Assembly: GCF_900107175.1 (NCBI RefSeq)
Contig: NZ_FNOZ01000020.1
Span: 1 to 64,000 of the forward strand
Direction: 5' to 3'
DNA length: 64,000 nucleotides
Source: Modestobacter sp. DSM 44400
Lineage (GTDB): Bacteria; Actinomycetota; Actinomycetes; Mycobacteriales; Geodermatophilaceae
In this document: positions 1 through 8,498 of the stretch, piece by piece
Layout: each line of letters begins with the position of its first letter
Numbering within the stretch: position 1 is the first letter of the stretch
Notes under the pieces: generated by a model
What the model saw: only the letters and a program-made list of their open reading frames with translations
The model's database searches: none
Told to the model about the DNA's origin: nothing
Made by a program: the position numbers and the translations under genes

Positions 1-264
1 GGTGAGAAGCGTCGGGTCGGTCTCGGTCAACGGCCGGCGCCCGCCCCCGGGGCGACGCACCCGATCGGTCACCGGCGCGCCGCCGGTCAGCTCCGCCATC
101 CCAGCGGTCACGGTCTCCGGGTGCAACCCGCTGGCGCGGGCCACCCGGGCGGTGCCGCCCCGGCCCAGCGAACGTGCCTCGGCCCCCGCCAGCAGCCGAC
201 GCTGCCGCTCGTTCAGGTGCGGAAACACGCTGGCGAACTTCTCGGCCAGTGCCTCATCGGACAC
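1..264 (-). CDS. ISAzo13-family transposase, N-terminal part (partial at window edge)
   Basis: The minus-strand translation starts SDEALAEKFASVFPHLNERQ and continues through a stretch containing AEARSLGRGG and [17 protein letters not shown]. This is the characteristic N-terminus of ISAzo13 (Rhodopirellula-type DDE) transposases: a helical region ending in a basic RRPGGGR motif before the catalytic domain. Only about 88 residues are inside the window, so whether the DDE domain is intact is not known. The start is taken as GTG at 264, which puts the SDE motif at residue 2 as in relatives; GTG at 276 is an in-frame alternative. Its frame has no lesion in the visible part, so the element may be recent. 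Confidence 0.8.
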   Translation of the reverse strand, partial: MSDEALAEKFASVFPHLNERQRRLLAGAEARSLGRGGTARVARASGLHPETVTAGMAELTGGAPVTDRVRRPGGGRRPLTETDPTLLT

Positions 265-327
265 ACCGGTGGTCACCTCACCAAGCTTGACCCCCGAAGC
301 CCAATCCTGGAGTTGATCCCTGCCGGG
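1..327 (-). mobile_element. ISAzo13-family insertion sequence, one end (rest lies left of the window)
   Basis: The stretch holds the start of an ISAzo13-type transposase and ends near base 327, where the reading frame of the neighbouring LamG domain is abruptly lost. The sequence just inside the junction (about 300-327) is non-coding and is taken as the terminal region of the element. The exact terminal inverted repeat and target duplication cannot be fixed because the other end is outside the window. The insertion lies inside the LamG-coding part of the next gene. Confidence 0.7.
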
Positions 328-329
328 CC

Positions 330-1439
330 CTAAGTGGCGTTGTTGTACACGCCGAAGGTGAGCTGCCCGGAGTCGGTCATGAAGACCTGCCGGTCGTAGT
401 TGCTGGACTGGGCGCCGCTGGCGCCGCTGCCGAAGCCGACCAGCCACCCGCCGCGGGTGGTCGTGGTAGAGAACCAGGCCTGGGTGGAGAACGTCTGCGG
501 GTTGCTCACCAGCTGCGACGTCCACACCGCACCCGCCGCCCCGTCCAACCGCACCGCGGTGTCCCCGCTCAGGCTGCAGTCCGGGCCGGCGACGCCATAG
601 GTCACCCCGGTGCTGGTGTAGGTGCCGTTGCCGGCGGATCCGGACGAGCCGCCGTTGACCGCGGTCGGGCCGGCCGCGTCCTGGAGAGAGAGGTAGGACA
701 GCGCCCCGGCGGAGGTGGCCGCCGAGCCGCAGGTCCAGTTGCCGGCCGCGTACCAGGAGCTGGCCGGGTTGCCCGTCACCGCGGTGAACGTGGCGTACGC
801 GCCGCCGACGGCCGGCAGGGCCAGCAGGACCGCGACCGATGCCGCTGCCGCCCCGCCGAGCCGGCGGGTCCGGGCCCGCGGACGACGGACGATGGCCTGC
901 CCGGCAACCGGGCTCCCGCGGGTGGGTCCGGGGCCGCCCGGCGGCGCGGGAGCGCGGGACGGGACGGCCAGGGCGACAAGGCCGGCGAGCGCCAGCACAG
1001 TCAGCACCAACGGTCCGAACCGGTGCTGCGCCGCCCACAGCACCGGCGCCCCGAGCAGCGGCAGGCGCAGCGCGCCGACACCGTGCACGGCTGCCGGCTG
1101 CACCAGGGTGCTGTCCGCCTGCGGGTTCGCGTCCCCCCGCAGGCGCAGCCCGCCGGGCTCGATCGCCGCGAGCCGGTGCAGCCGCAGCTGTCCGGGCATG
1201 TCCGGGTCGTCGACGAGCAGGATCTGCCCGGGCTCGATGTCCGCGGTGGCGACCGGGCGCACCAGCGTGACATCGCCGGGCTGCACGGTCGGGGCCATGG
1301 AGCCGGACATGACCACACTGGTCCGCCAGCCGGCCGCTGCGGGCAGCACGGACACCAGGAGCAGCAGGACCAGCGTGCCGAGCGCCGTCCGGGCCAGGAA
1401 GCGGACCGAGCGGGCCGCACGGGGAGCGGCGTTGGTCAT
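330..1439 (-). pseudogene. SipW-like type I signal peptidase fused to a LamG domain, 3' end lost to IS insertion
   Basis: The first 165 residues form an ER/SipW-type signal peptidase: membrane helix at about 17-36, catalytic Ser47 in the SGSMAP box, His88 in RLHRL replacing the usual Lys base, and GDANPQAD (Asp103, Asp109). A second helix follows at about 140-160, then a basic linker, a third hydrophobic helix and the start of a LamG/concanavalin-like domain. The protein stops at TFGVYNNAT, in the middle of a LamG strand, and the TAG at 330-332 lies at the edge of the insertion sequence. The peptidase half could still be made. It overlaps the TasA-like gene by 4 nt (ATGA), so the two were translated together; the expected role is processing of secreted matrix or surface proteins. 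The missing LamG half is not visible in the window. Confidence 0.75.
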
Positions 1440-2053
1440 GTCGACTGCGCTTCCCAGGTGAAGCCGACCGAGACCGAGCCGCCCGCGGCGCTGACCGGGG
1501 CGCTGGACGACAGCGAGAAGGTGATCCGGTAGCTCCGGACCTCACCCGTGGTGGTCCCGGCGGTCTGCCAGGAGTCAACTCCGCCCGAGTAGCTGTTGGG
1601 CATGTCGACCACCGTGCCGCTGTAGAGGTCGGCGGACGGCACGAAGGCCCCGCAGCCGCCGGAACCGCCGGAGCCGCCGCCGCTGCCCGCGGAGACGGTC
1701 ATGAGTAGATAGCTGGCCAGCGACCGGGAGGTGGTCCCGCTGGTCCGGTAGAGCTTGACGAGCGCCGGCGTCGAGCCCGTGGCGGTCACCGCGATGCACC
1801 GGGTGCCCATGGCGCCCGGCTTCAGCGCGGAGACCCTGAACATCGCGGTTCCGGCGTCGTCGTCACCGAGCACCACCGTGGCGGTGGAGACGGGGACGGT
1901 GACGGCGGACGTGGCGTCGGAGAAGTCGGCGTAGGCGGAGTGCCAGACGAACGTGGTGGCCAGCAGCACGGCGGCCAGCCCCGCCAGGCCCCACTGGGCG
2001 AGGGCAGTCGGGCGCCGGCCACGAGGTATGCGTGGGACGAGCAGCCTGCTCAC
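1436..2053 (-). CDS. TasA/CalY-like secreted protein
   Basis: 205 residues if started at GTG 2053, which has an AGGAG-type ribosome site at 2061-2066, 7 nt upstream. A basic N-terminus precedes a hydrophobic segment (GLAGLAAVLLATTF) and then the YADFSDATSAVTVPVSTATV motif typical of exported CalY/TasA-type (camelysin) proteins that are matured by SipW. The rest is Ser/Thr/Gly-rich beta-type sequence with a GGGSGGSGG stretch and two cysteines. Coupling to the downstream SipW-like gene supports a substrate-peptidase pair. A fibre- or matrix-forming function is inferred from the family; no catalytic residues are seen. Confidence 0.65.
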   Translation of the reverse strand: MSRLLVPRIPRGRRPTALAQWGLAGLAAVLLATTFVWHSAYADFSDATSAVTVPVSTATVVLGDDDAGTAMFRVSALKPGAMGTRCIAVTATGSTPALVKLYRTSGTTSRSLASYLLMTVSAGSGGGSGGSGGCGAFVPSADLYSGTVVDMPNSYSGGVDSWQTAGTTTGEVRSYRITFSLSSSAPVSAAGGSVSVGFTWEAQST

Positions 2054-2161
2054 CGGGAAGACTCCTGGGGTGCCATAGGGACGGCCGGCATACGCCGGTC
2101 TCCCCCAAGGACGGCAGGAGCCCCCGGTTCCTTGACCCCGGGCCACCCTCGGCCCGCTCGT
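2054..2161 (-). promoter_or_regulatory. Structured 5' leader of the TasA-like gene, unknown class
   Basis: The 108 nt between the GNAT stop and the TasA-like start can fold strongly when read on the minus strand: a GGGGU...ACCCC closing pair encloses GGAACCGGGGGCUCC and a perfect ACCGGC-GUAU-GCCGG hairpin, ending just before the AGGAG ribosome site. The spacing (fold directly abutting the ribosome site) is like a translational riboswitch. I compared it by eye with c-di-GMP-I, ydaO, ZTP and SAM folds and could not match it. Calling it regulatory is an inference. Confidence 0.35.
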
Positions 2162-2623
2162 TCACCCCTCCGGGTGACGTCCGCCGGCCAGCCGCATGGG
2201 CAGGTGCAGGATGGCGTCCTCGAGGTAGTCCGGGCCGGAGCGCCGGAAGCCGAACCGCTCGTACCACTGCTCCAGGTAGGCCTGGGCCCCGATGTCGATC
2301 GTCCGCCCGCCGCACAGCTCGATGCCGCGCCGCACCAGCGTCGCCGACAAGCCCCGGCCCCGGGCGCCCACCGCGGTGGCGACCCGGCCGATCGCCCGGT
2401 CCTCGTCGTTCTCCAGCACCCGGATCGTCGACAGCACCGTGCCGTCGGCCGCCCGCTGCCACAGGTGCACGGTGCCCGGTTCGGCGTCCCGGCCGTCCAG
2501 CTCCGGATACGGGCATGCCTGCTCCACGACGAACACGTCGACCCGCAACCGGAGGATGCCGTACAGCTCGGCGGGGGTCAGCTCCGCGAAGCGGGCCTCG
2601 TGCAGCGTCGGCTCTCCGGTCAC
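2162..2623 (-). CDS. ElaA-like GNAT N-acetyltransferase
   Basis: 153 residues with a GTG start. The N-terminal [16 protein letters not shown] is the hallmark of ElaA/YjcF-type GNAT proteins. The acetyl-CoA binding loop of motif A is seen as [20 protein letters not shown] (R/QxxGxG/A type), followed by [31 protein letters not shown]-type C-terminal strands. The substrate is unknown; ElaA relatives are uncharacterised acyltransferases. It is a single-gene unit, divergent from the TPP-controlled thi operon and upstream of the TasA-like leader on the same strand. Confidence 0.85.
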   Translation of the reverse strand: MTGEPTLHEARFAELTPAELYGILRLRVDVFVVEQACPYPELDGRDAEPGTVHLWQRAADGTVLSTIRVLENDEDRAIGRVATAVGARGRGLSATLVRRGIELCGGRTIDIGAQAYLEQWYERFGFRRSGPDYLEDAILHLPMRLAGGRHPEG

Positions 2624-2658
2624 CGCGCCATCTTCCCGCGGTAGTAGCGTCGCCAGCC

Positions 2659-2729
2659 GACACGGGGTGTCCCGACCGGGACTGAGAGCACACCCGTCGA
2701 ACCTGCTCCAGCTCGCACTGGCGAAGGGA
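2659..2729 (+). promoter_or_regulatory. TPP riboswitch (THI box)
   Basis: The conserved parts are all present in order: CACGGGGTGTCC, the ACTGAGAG bulge, CACACCCGTCGAACCTG and CTGGCGAAGGGA. The final GCGAAGGGA of the aptamer lies only 10 nt before the thiM start and serves as its ribosome site, so thiamine pyrophosphate binding would hide the Shine-Dalgarno sequence. Translational control of thiM-thiE-thiD is therefore expected. Confidence 0.95.
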
Positions 2730-2738
2730 TGTCACGGC

Positions 2739-3533
2739 GTGGACGCCAGCTCCCTGCGTGCCGCTCGCACGCAGCTCACCGACTCAGCACCCCTGGTGCA
2801 CTGCCTGACCAACACCGTCGTCCAGGCGTTCACCGCGAACGCGCTGCTGGCCGTGGGCGCAGCCCCGGCGATGGTCGACGCCCCGGAGGAGGCCGCCGAG
2901 TTCGCCTCGGTCGCCTCCGCGGTGCTGGTCAACGTGGGCACCGTGCACGCCCGCACCGCAGAGGCGATGCGGCTGGCCGCCCGGGCCGCGAACGCAGCCG
3001 GCACCCCATGGGTGCTGGACCCGGTGGCCGTCGGCGGGCTGTCCTTCCGCACCGATCTGGCCGCCGAACTGGTCGCGCTGCGCCCGACCGTGGTGCGCGG
3101 CAACGCCTCGGAGGTGCTGGCGCTCGTCGGCGCGGGGGCCGGCGGTCGTGGGGTCGACAGCACCGCCGCGGCGGACGACGCACTCGCGGCGGCCGAGGAG
3201 CTGGCCCGGCGCACCGGTGGCGTGGTGGCGGTCAGCGGTGAGGTCGACGCGGTCACCGACGGCAGCACCACGGTGCGGGTCGGCGGCGGGTCGGTGCTGT
3301 TGACCCGCACGACGGGGGCCGGCTGCGCGCTGGGCGCCCTGGTCGCCGCCTACGTCGCGGCCACCGGCGACCCGCTGACCGGCACCGTCGCCGCGCACGC
3401 CCACGTGGCGCTGGCCGCCGAGATCGCCGCCGACCTCGCCGACGGCCCCGGCACCTTCGCCGCCCAGTGGCTGGACGCGCTCGACGCGCTGGACGGCGAC
3501 GCGCTGGCCGCCGCCGACGTCCGCACCTCATGA
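2739..3533 (+). CDS. thiM: Hydroxyethylthiazole kinase
   Basis: 264 residues. Phosphorylates the thiazole alcohol (THZ) in thiamine salvage. The N-terminal [20 protein letters not shown] and the APAMVD motif match the substrate-binding face of the family. GNASEVLAL follows mid-protein, and [17 protein letters not shown] holds the ATP/anion-hole glycines and the conserved Cys. GTG 2739 was chosen because it follows the riboswitch-embedded ribosome site and gives the normal family N-terminus. It overlaps thiE by 4 nt (ATGA). Regulation is by the TPP riboswitch directly upstream. Confidence 0.95.
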   Translation: MDASSLRAARTQLTDSAPLVHCLTNTVVQAFTANALLAVGAAPAMVDAPEEAAEFASVASAVLVNVGTVHARTAEAMRLAARAANAAGTPWVLDPVAVGGLSFRTDLAAELVALRPTVVRGNASEVLALVGAGAGGRGVDSTAAADDALAAAEELARRTGGVVAVSGEVDAVTDGSTTVRVGGGSVLLTRTTGAGCALGALVAAYVAATGDPLTGTVAAHAHVALAAEIAADLADGPGTFAAQWLDALDALDGDALAAADVRTS

Positions 3534-4186
3534 ACCGCACGTTCGACCCGCGGCTCTACCTGGTCACCGACACCGCGTTCTGCGCCCCGCGGTCGGTGCC
3601 CGACGTGGTGGCCGCCGCGGTCGCCGGCGGGGTGACCGCCGTCCAGGTGCGGGACAAGATGGCCGGCCGCCGCGACCTGCTGGCCCTCACCCGGGCCGTG
3701 CAGGCGGTACTGGCCGACCGGCCCGACGTGCGGCTGGTCGTGAACGACGCCGTGGACGTCGCCCTGCTGACCGGTGCCGACGGCGTGCACGTGGGCGCCG
3801 ACGACCTGCCGGCGGCCGACGTGCGGGCCCTGCTGGGGCCCGGTCCGCTGGTCGGGGTGTCGGTGGGTTCTGCCGACGACCTCCGCGACGTCCTCGCGCT
3901 CCCGGCCGGCACCGTCGACCTCGTCGGGCTCAGCCCGGTCTGGGCGACGCCCACCAAGCCCGACGCCGGGCCCGGGCTGGGGCTGGACGGCGTGCGCGAG
4001 CTGGCCGCGGTGGCCCACGCCGGGGGCCTGGTCTCGGTGGCGATCGGCGGGATCCATGCCGGCAACGCCGCCGCGGTCGCGGCGACCGGGGTCGACGGGG
4101 TCTGCGTGGTCTCCGACATCTGCGCGGCTCCCGACCCCGCGGCCGCGGCGCGCACGCTGCGCGCCGCGTTGCAGGTGCCGGCATGA
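3530..4186 (+). CDS. thiE: Thiamine-phosphate synthase
   Basis: 218 residues, normal for ThiE. Joins HMP-pyrophosphate with THZ-phosphate to form thiamine phosphate. It is a TIM barrel: LYLVTD at the first strand, [15 protein letters not shown] (QxRxK pyrophosphate-binding region), [21 protein letters not shown], and the [20 protein letters not shown] phosphate loop, then [15 protein letters not shown] near the end. ATGA overlaps on both sides couple its translation to thiM and thiD. Confidence 0.95.
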   Translation: MNRTFDPRLYLVTDTAFCAPRSVPDVVAAAVAGGVTAVQVRDKMAGRRDLLALTRAVQAVLADRPDVRLVVNDAVDVALLTGADGVHVGADDLPAADVRALLGPGPLVGVSVGSADDLRDVLALPAGTVDLVGLSPVWATPTKPDAGPGLGLDGVRELAAVAHAGGLVSVAIGGIHAGNAAAVAATGVDGVCVVSDICAAPDPAAAARTLRAALQVPA

Positions 4187-5013
4187 CCGCCGCCGTGGCG
4201 CTGACCGTGGCCGGCAGCGACCCCAGCGGCGGAGCAGGGGTCCAGGCGGACCTGAAGACCTTCAGCGCGCTGGGCGCTTACGGCACGGCGGTGCTGACCG
4301 CCCTCACCGCGCAGAACACCCGGGGTGTCACCGGGGTGCACGCCGTCCCGGCGGCGTTCGTCGGCGACCAGCTGCGCACCCTGCTGGCCGACGTCACCGT
4401 GCACGCCACGAAGCTCGGGATGCTCGGCTCGGCGGCGGTCGTGCGGGAGGTCGCCGCGGTGCTGACCGACCGGCCGGGCGGGCCGGTGGTGTGCGACCCG
4501 GTGATGGTGGCGACCAGCGGCGACCGGCTGATCGACGAGGACGCGGTGGACGCCGTCCGCACGGTGCTGCTGCCGGTCACCGACCTGCTGACCCCCAACG
4601 TGCCGGAGGCCGCGGCGCTACTGCAGGTGACCCCGGCGACGTCGGTCGCCGAGCTGGCGCCCCAGGCGCTGGCCCTGCTGGCGCTCGGGCCGCGGGCAGT
4701 GCTGCTCAAGGGCGGTCACCTCGGCGGGGACGAGAGCGTCGACGTGCTGGTGACGGTGGACGGCGTCCGGGAGACCCGGCGGCCCCGGGTGGACACCACC
4801 TCGACGCACGGCACCGGCTGCACGCTGTCCTCGGCGATCGCCGCGCTGGCCGCCCGGGTGCGACTGGCCGAGCCGGGGGCGGCGCTGGACTGGGCGCCGC
4901 TGGTGGAGGGTGCCCGGGACTACCTGCAGGTGGCGCTCCTCGAAGGGTCCGCGCTGGGCGTCGGCTCCGGGCACGGCCCGGTGCACCACTTCGCCGGCTG
5001 GTGGGCGGCCTGA
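4183..5013 (+). CDS. thiD: Hydroxymethylpyrimidine/phosphomethylpyrimidine kinase
   Basis: 276 residues of the ribokinase fold. Phosphorylates HMP and HMP-phosphate to give HMP-PP for ThiE. Diagnostic motifs are VAGSDPSGGAGVQADLKTF at the N-terminus, KLGMLGS, VVCDPVMVATSGDRL, LTPNVPEA, VLLKGGHLGGD and the C-terminal STHGTGCTLSSAIAA anion hole. As the last gene of the thi unit it completes a salvage set (THZ and HMP) without de novo genes such as thiC or thiG nearby. It runs into the convergent dinB gene with a 6-nt gap. Confidence 0.95.
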   Translation: MTAAVALTVAGSDPSGGAGVQADLKTFSALGAYGTAVLTALTAQNTRGVTGVHAVPAAFVGDQLRTLLADVTVHATKLGMLGSAAVVREVAAVLTDRPGGPVVCDPVMVATSGDRLIDEDAVDAVRTVLLPVTDLLTPNVPEAAALLQVTPATSVAELAPQALALLALGPRAVLLKGGHLGGDESVDVLVTVDGVRETRRPRVDTTSTHGTGCTLSSAIAALAARVRLAEPGAALDWAPLVEGARDYLQVALLEGSALGVGSGHGPVHHFAGWWAA

Positions 5014-5019
5014 GCCGTT

Positions 5020-6357
5020 TCAGTCGGCCCAGTCCGGCGGGTCGCCCGGCCGCAGGTCGGGGTCGTCGGCGGCCAGGGTGCGCACCGGTCCGGGCGTCGT
5101 CCGCGGGCCCTCGAAGCGCACCGTGACCCGGTTCAGGCCGCTGCCCCACACCCAGCCCGAGCCGAGCTGGGCGTGGACGACGTCCTGACCGGGGTACCAG
5201 GCGACGACCGCCGGCCCGGGCCGCGGGTCGGCCGGCACCGGCTCGGCCGCCAGGCCCTCGGCGGTCGCTGCCTCCACGGCGTCCCCTTCGGCGAACAGGT
5301 CGCCCTGCACGAACGTCGCCAGTCCCGAGACGCCCACGCCCAGCAGTCGCAGGCCACCGGAGCGGTCGACCCCGCCGAGCAGCCGGCGGGCCACCTCGGC
5401 GATCTGCCGCGGGTCGTCGACGGGCTGCGGAAGGGTCTGCGAGCGCGTCAGCGTGGTGAAGTCGTAGCGGCGCACCTTGAGGGTGACGGTGCGCCCGGAC
5501 GTGCCCGAGCGCTGCAGCCGGCTGCCCACCCGGGCGGCCAGCGCGTCGATCTCGGCGGTCAGCCTCGCGGCGTCGGTGAGGTCCCGGGCGAACGTCTCCT
5601 CCGCCGACACCGACTTCGCCTCCCGGTCGGTGATCACCGGACGGTCGTCGTCCGCCCGGGCCAGCCGGTACAGCCCGGCGCCCTGCGCCTGCCCCACCAG
5701 CGAGGTCAGGTCGATCAGCGACAGCCGGTGCAGGTCGCCGATGGTCGTCACCTTTACCTGCGCCAGCCGCTCGGCGGTCGCCGGGCCGACGCCGCCGAGG
5801 CTGCGCACCGGCAGCGGGTGCAGCACGGTCAGCTCCTCGCCGGCCGGGACGACGGTCAGCCCGTCCGGCTTGTCCAGCTCCGAGCCGATCTTGGCCAGCG
5901 ACTTGGACGTGCCCACGCCCACCGAGCCGGTGACCCCGCCGGTGGCCTCGGCGATCGTCGCCTTGAGCTGGGTGGCCATCGCGGTGACCCCGTCGACGCT
6001 CAGCTCGTGCCCGCCGGCGGCCAGGTCGACGTAGGCCTCGTCGATGGAGACCGGCTCCACCAGCGGCGAGAGCTCCCGCAGCAGCGACATGACCAGCTCG
6101 GAGGTCCTCTTGTAAGCGGGGAAGCGCGGGCTGAGGAACGCCGTCCCGGGTGGGCAGAGGCGCCGGGCCTCGATGGTGGACATCGCGCTGTGGGCACCGA
6201 ACGCGCGGGCCTCGTAGGAGGCGGTGGAGACGACGCCGCGGCCCCCGGTGCCGCCGACGACCACCGGCCGGCCCCGCAGGGAGGGCTTGTCGCGCTGCTC
6301 GACGGCGGCGAAGAAGGCGTCGAGGTCCAGGTGCAGGATGCTCGGGTCCCGCCGCAC
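5020..6357 (-). CDS. dinB: DNA polymerase IV (Y-family translesion polymerase)
   Basis: 445 residues. The GTG start at 6357 has an AGGAGG site at 6363-6369. The catalytic palm shows HLDLDAFFAAVEQRDKPSLR (first acidic residues, steric-gate region) and VSIDEAYVDL (second acidic pair); the VVSTASYEARAFG finger and SVGVGTSKSLAKIGSELDKP thumb are normal. HhH and little-finger parts follow (RSLGGVGPATAERL, GRTVTLKVRRYDF). The C-terminal 60 residues are an extended tail, as in other actinobacterial DinB. No LexA box was seen in the 45-70 nt to the divergent methyltransferase gene. Confidence 0.93.
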   Translation of the reverse strand: MRRDPSILHLDLDAFFAAVEQRDKPSLRGRPVVVGGTGGRGVVSTASYEARAFGAHSAMSTIEARRLCPPGTAFLSPRFPAYKRTSELVMSLLRELSPLVEPVSIDEAYVDLAAGGHELSVDGVTAMATQLKATIAEATGGVTGSVGVGTSKSLAKIGSELDKPDGLTVVPAGEELTVLHPLPVRSLGGVGPATAERLAQVKVTTIGDLHRLSLIDLTSLVGQAQGAGLYRLARADDDRPVITDREAKSVSAEETFARDLTDAARLTAEIDALAARVGSRLQRSGTSGRTVTLKVRRYDFTTLTRSQTLPQPVDDPRQIAEVARRLLGGVDRSGGLRLLGVGVSGLATFVQGDLFAEGDAVEAATAEGLAAEPVPADPRPGPAVVAWYPGQDVVHAQLGSGWVWGSGLNRVTVRFEGPRTTPGPVRTLAADDPDLRPGDPPDWAD

Positions 6358-6425
6358 GCCGCACCTCCTCGTCGTCCCACCGGGTGGGTCCCGGCTCTCC
6401 GATGATGCCGCGCGATGATGACCCG

Positions 6426-7046
6426 ATGGTCGAGCAGAGCGCCTGGGCGCAGATGAGTCAGGACGACCCGGACCACTCAGCCGCCTACGTCGAACGATTC
6501 CGCACCATGGCAGCACAGGGTGCCGACCTGGCCGGGGAGGCGCGGCTCGTCGACGCGCTGCTGCCCCGTCGTGCCCGGGTGCTCGACGCCGGGTGCGGAC
6601 CCGGCCGGGTGGGCGCGTTCCTGGCCGACGCCGGCCACCAGGTGGTCGGGGTGGACGCCGACCCGGTGCTGATCGAGGCGGCCGAGGCCGACCACCCGGG
6701 ACCGCGCTGGTTCGTCGGCGACCTGGCCGAGCTCGACCTGCCCGCACTCGGCATCCCCGAGCGGTTCGACGGGATCGTCTGCGCCGGGAACGTGATGGCG
6801 TTCCTGGCGGCGAGCACCCGCCGGGAGGTGTTGCGTCGGCTACGCGGCCACCTCCGGGACGACGGCCGGGCGGCGATCGGCTTCGGCGCCGGCCGCGGCT
6901 ACCCGTTCGACGAGTTCCTCACCGATGCGGAGGCGGCCGGCCTGGCACCGGACCTGCTGCTGTCCACCTGGGACCTGCGGCCGTTCGGACCGGACGCGGA
7001 CTTCCTGGTGGCGGTGCTGCGGCCGATCCCCGGGCGGGACCGGTGA
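6426..7046 (+). CDS. SAM-dependent class I methyltransferase
   Basis: 206 residues from ATG 6426; in-frame ATGs at 6402 and 6405 would add 7-8 residues and cannot be excluded because no clear ribosome site is seen. Motif I is RVLDAGCGPGRVGAFLADAG, followed by the acidic VVGVDADPVLIEAA (motif II), and IVCAGNVMAFLAAS, with a conserved GFGAGRGYPFDEF before the final strand. It belongs to the small Methyltransf_25/11-type proteins; the substrate cannot be told. It overlaps the damaged cupin gene by 4 nt (GTGA), so the two formed an operon. Confidence 0.85.
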   Translation: MVEQSAWAQMSQDDPDHSAAYVERFRTMAAQGADLAGEARLVDALLPRRARVLDAGCGPGRVGAFLADAGHQVVGVDADPVLIEAAEADHPGPRWFVGDLAELDLPALGIPERFDGIVCAGNVMAFLAASTRREVLRRLRGHLRDDGRAAIGFGAGRGYPFDEFLTDAEAAGLAPDLLLSTWDLRPFGPDADFLVAVLRPIPGRDR

Positions 7047-7403
7047 CGTACCTGCCCGATCCGGCGACGTTCTCCCGCCGGGGCGACCAGCGCTCCGCCG
7101 GGCGCACCCGGTTCGTCGCGACCGGCAGCCAGACCCGGGGCGACCTCGGCTTGTTCGAGGTGGCGACGGCGCCGGGCGGCAGCGGCCCCGGGCCGCACCT
7201 GCACCGGACGTTCAGCGAGTCCTTCTCCGTGCTGGAGGGCGAGCTGGCGGTGCTCAGCGGCGAGGAGTGGACGACGGCGTCGGCCGGGGATCTGGCCAAC
7301 GTCCCGCACTCGGGCGTGCCCGGCTTCCGCGCGGCCGGCCCCGACCACTGAGGAGATCGACGCCTTCGCGCTGCGCCAGGACCAACTGAACCTGCGGGAC
7401 TGA
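7043..7403 (+). pseudogene. Cupin-domain protein, broken by internal deletion and frameshift
   Basis: The first 102 residues are a clear cupin: GSGPGPHLHRTFSESFSVLEGELAVL holds the metal-ligand His pair and Glu, and ASAGDLANVP the second motif. Translation then meets TGA at 7349-7351 just after PGFRAAGPDH. In the +1 frame at once after this comes EEIDAFALRQDQLNLRD and a stop at 7401-7403, which reads like the usual C-terminus of this family (HDQYNL type). About 40 middle residues, including the second cupin motif's last His region, are missing. The simplest reading is a deletion joining two parts out of frame. Confidence 0.75.
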
Positions 7404-7404
7404 G

Positions 7405-8316
7405 CTACTCGCAGGCGGTTCCGTCGCCGTCGCCGTCCATGGCGGGGGAGTAGCCGGGTTCCCCGCGGTGCAGCGGGGCGGCGCCGGCGGCCCGGGCTGC
7501 GGTGCAGTTCTCGTAGGGGGCGCCGGGAGCCGGCGCGGCTGCGGAGGCCGGAACTGACTCCGGGGCCGGTGCCGGGGTGCCCGCCGTCGGGAGCGGCTCG
7601 TGCGGGCAGCCGGCGAGGACAGCGTTGATCGCGTCGTGCTCGGCCGGGGTCACCCAGAGCCCGTAGGCGGCCTTCACCGCGAGCTGCCGCGCGACGTAGG
7701 AACAGCGGTAGCCGCGGTTGCTGGGCAGCCAGGTGGCCGCGTCGCCGTCCCCCTTCTGCCGGTTGGCGGAGTAGTCGACGGCGAGCAGGTTGAGCGGGTC
7801 GTTGGCCAGCGCGGTGCGCTTCGAAACGTCCCAGGCGAAGGCGCCGGTCTGCCAGGCGTCGCCGAGGGCGACCACGTGGTCGATGTCGACGCTGGTGCCG
7901 TCGCCGCGCTCGAAGGAGATCGTGGTCGCGGTGTAGGGGTCGGCCAGCGACCCGCTGAGGACGACGCAGTCCGCCGTCCCGGGCTTGTAGACCTCACCGG
8001 TCAGGTCCCGGCGCAGGACGTCGTTGCGGGTGTCGCAGCCGTTTCGGTCGACATCGGCCCAGGCCTGGCCGAACTGGTCGCGGTCGTACCCGGTCTGCGG
8101 AGCGCGACCCTTGACCGGCAGCGTGGCCAGGACGGCCAGCGCGGTCTGCCCGCCGGGCGCCGGAGCGGCCGAACTGGTCAGGGGCGACGCCTGACTCTCA
8201 TCGGCCCCCCCGGTGGACGCCGTCGGCGACAGCGCGGCCGGGCCGCAGGCTGCCGTGCCGAACAGCAGGGCGCCGGCGAGCAGGGCGGTGCGCAGCGCGG
8301 TGGTGCGTAGATTCAC
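7405..8316 (-). CDS. Secreted lipoprotein nuclease: HNH (DUF1524-like) plus excalibur domain
   Basis: 303 residues from GTG 8316. A lipobox ends the signal peptide (LLFGTAAC), so it is expected on the outer face of the membrane. After a Ser/Ala-rich linker come TGYDRDQFG, then the HNH core DIDHVVALGDAWQTGA and NLLAVDYSANRQKGDGDAATWLP, as in the GmrSD-C/DUF1524 HNH family. The last 35 residues form an excalibur calcium-binding motif (YENCTAARAAGAAPL ... MDGDGDGTACE). Secreted proteins of this build are common in actinobacteria and are thought to degrade extracellular DNA; that role is inferred. It is a single gene, next to the broken cupin, with a 2-nt gap between the convergent stops. Confidence 0.85.
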   Translation of the reverse strand: MNLRTTALRTALLAGALLFGTAACGPAALSPTASTGGADESQASPLTSSAAPAPGGQTALAVLATLPVKGRAPQTGYDRDQFGQAWADVDRNGCDTRNDVLRRDLTGEVYKPGTADCVVLSGSLADPYTATTISFERGDGTSVDIDHVVALGDAWQTGAFAWDVSKRTALANDPLNLLAVDYSANRQKGDGDAATWLPSNRGYRCSYVARQLAVKAAYGLWVTPAEHDAINAVLAGCPHEPLPTAGTPAPAPESVPASAAAPAPGAPYENCTAARAAGAAPLHRGEPGYSPAMDGDGDGTACE

Positions 8317-8498
8317 GTGGATCCCCCGGAGTCGGTCGCGCTCGACGCTAGGCGGCCGGCCAGCGCGCACCGGGCAGGTCCGCCGGACCTGCGCGTCGTG
8401 TCGGTCAGGCCGGCCCGCCTCCGGGCTCCTGACGGGGGACAGCACGACGGCCACCCGTCCGTCGCCGGAGGGGTGGCCGTGGTGCGAGCGGTCGGAGG

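Noticed and set aside
2-316. Plus-strand open frame of 104 codons at the left edge
   Set aside because: It is the antisense shadow of the ISAzo13 transposase, whose minus-strand translation matches the family.
2659-2741. ATG at 2729 as start of thiM
   Set aside because: It opens a different frame with no ThiM similarity; GTG 2739 gives the kinase.
5173-6405. Plus-strand 410-codon frame opposite dinB
   Set aside because: Gln/Arg/Gly-rich composition with no motif; the minus strand encodes a complete DNA polymerase IV.
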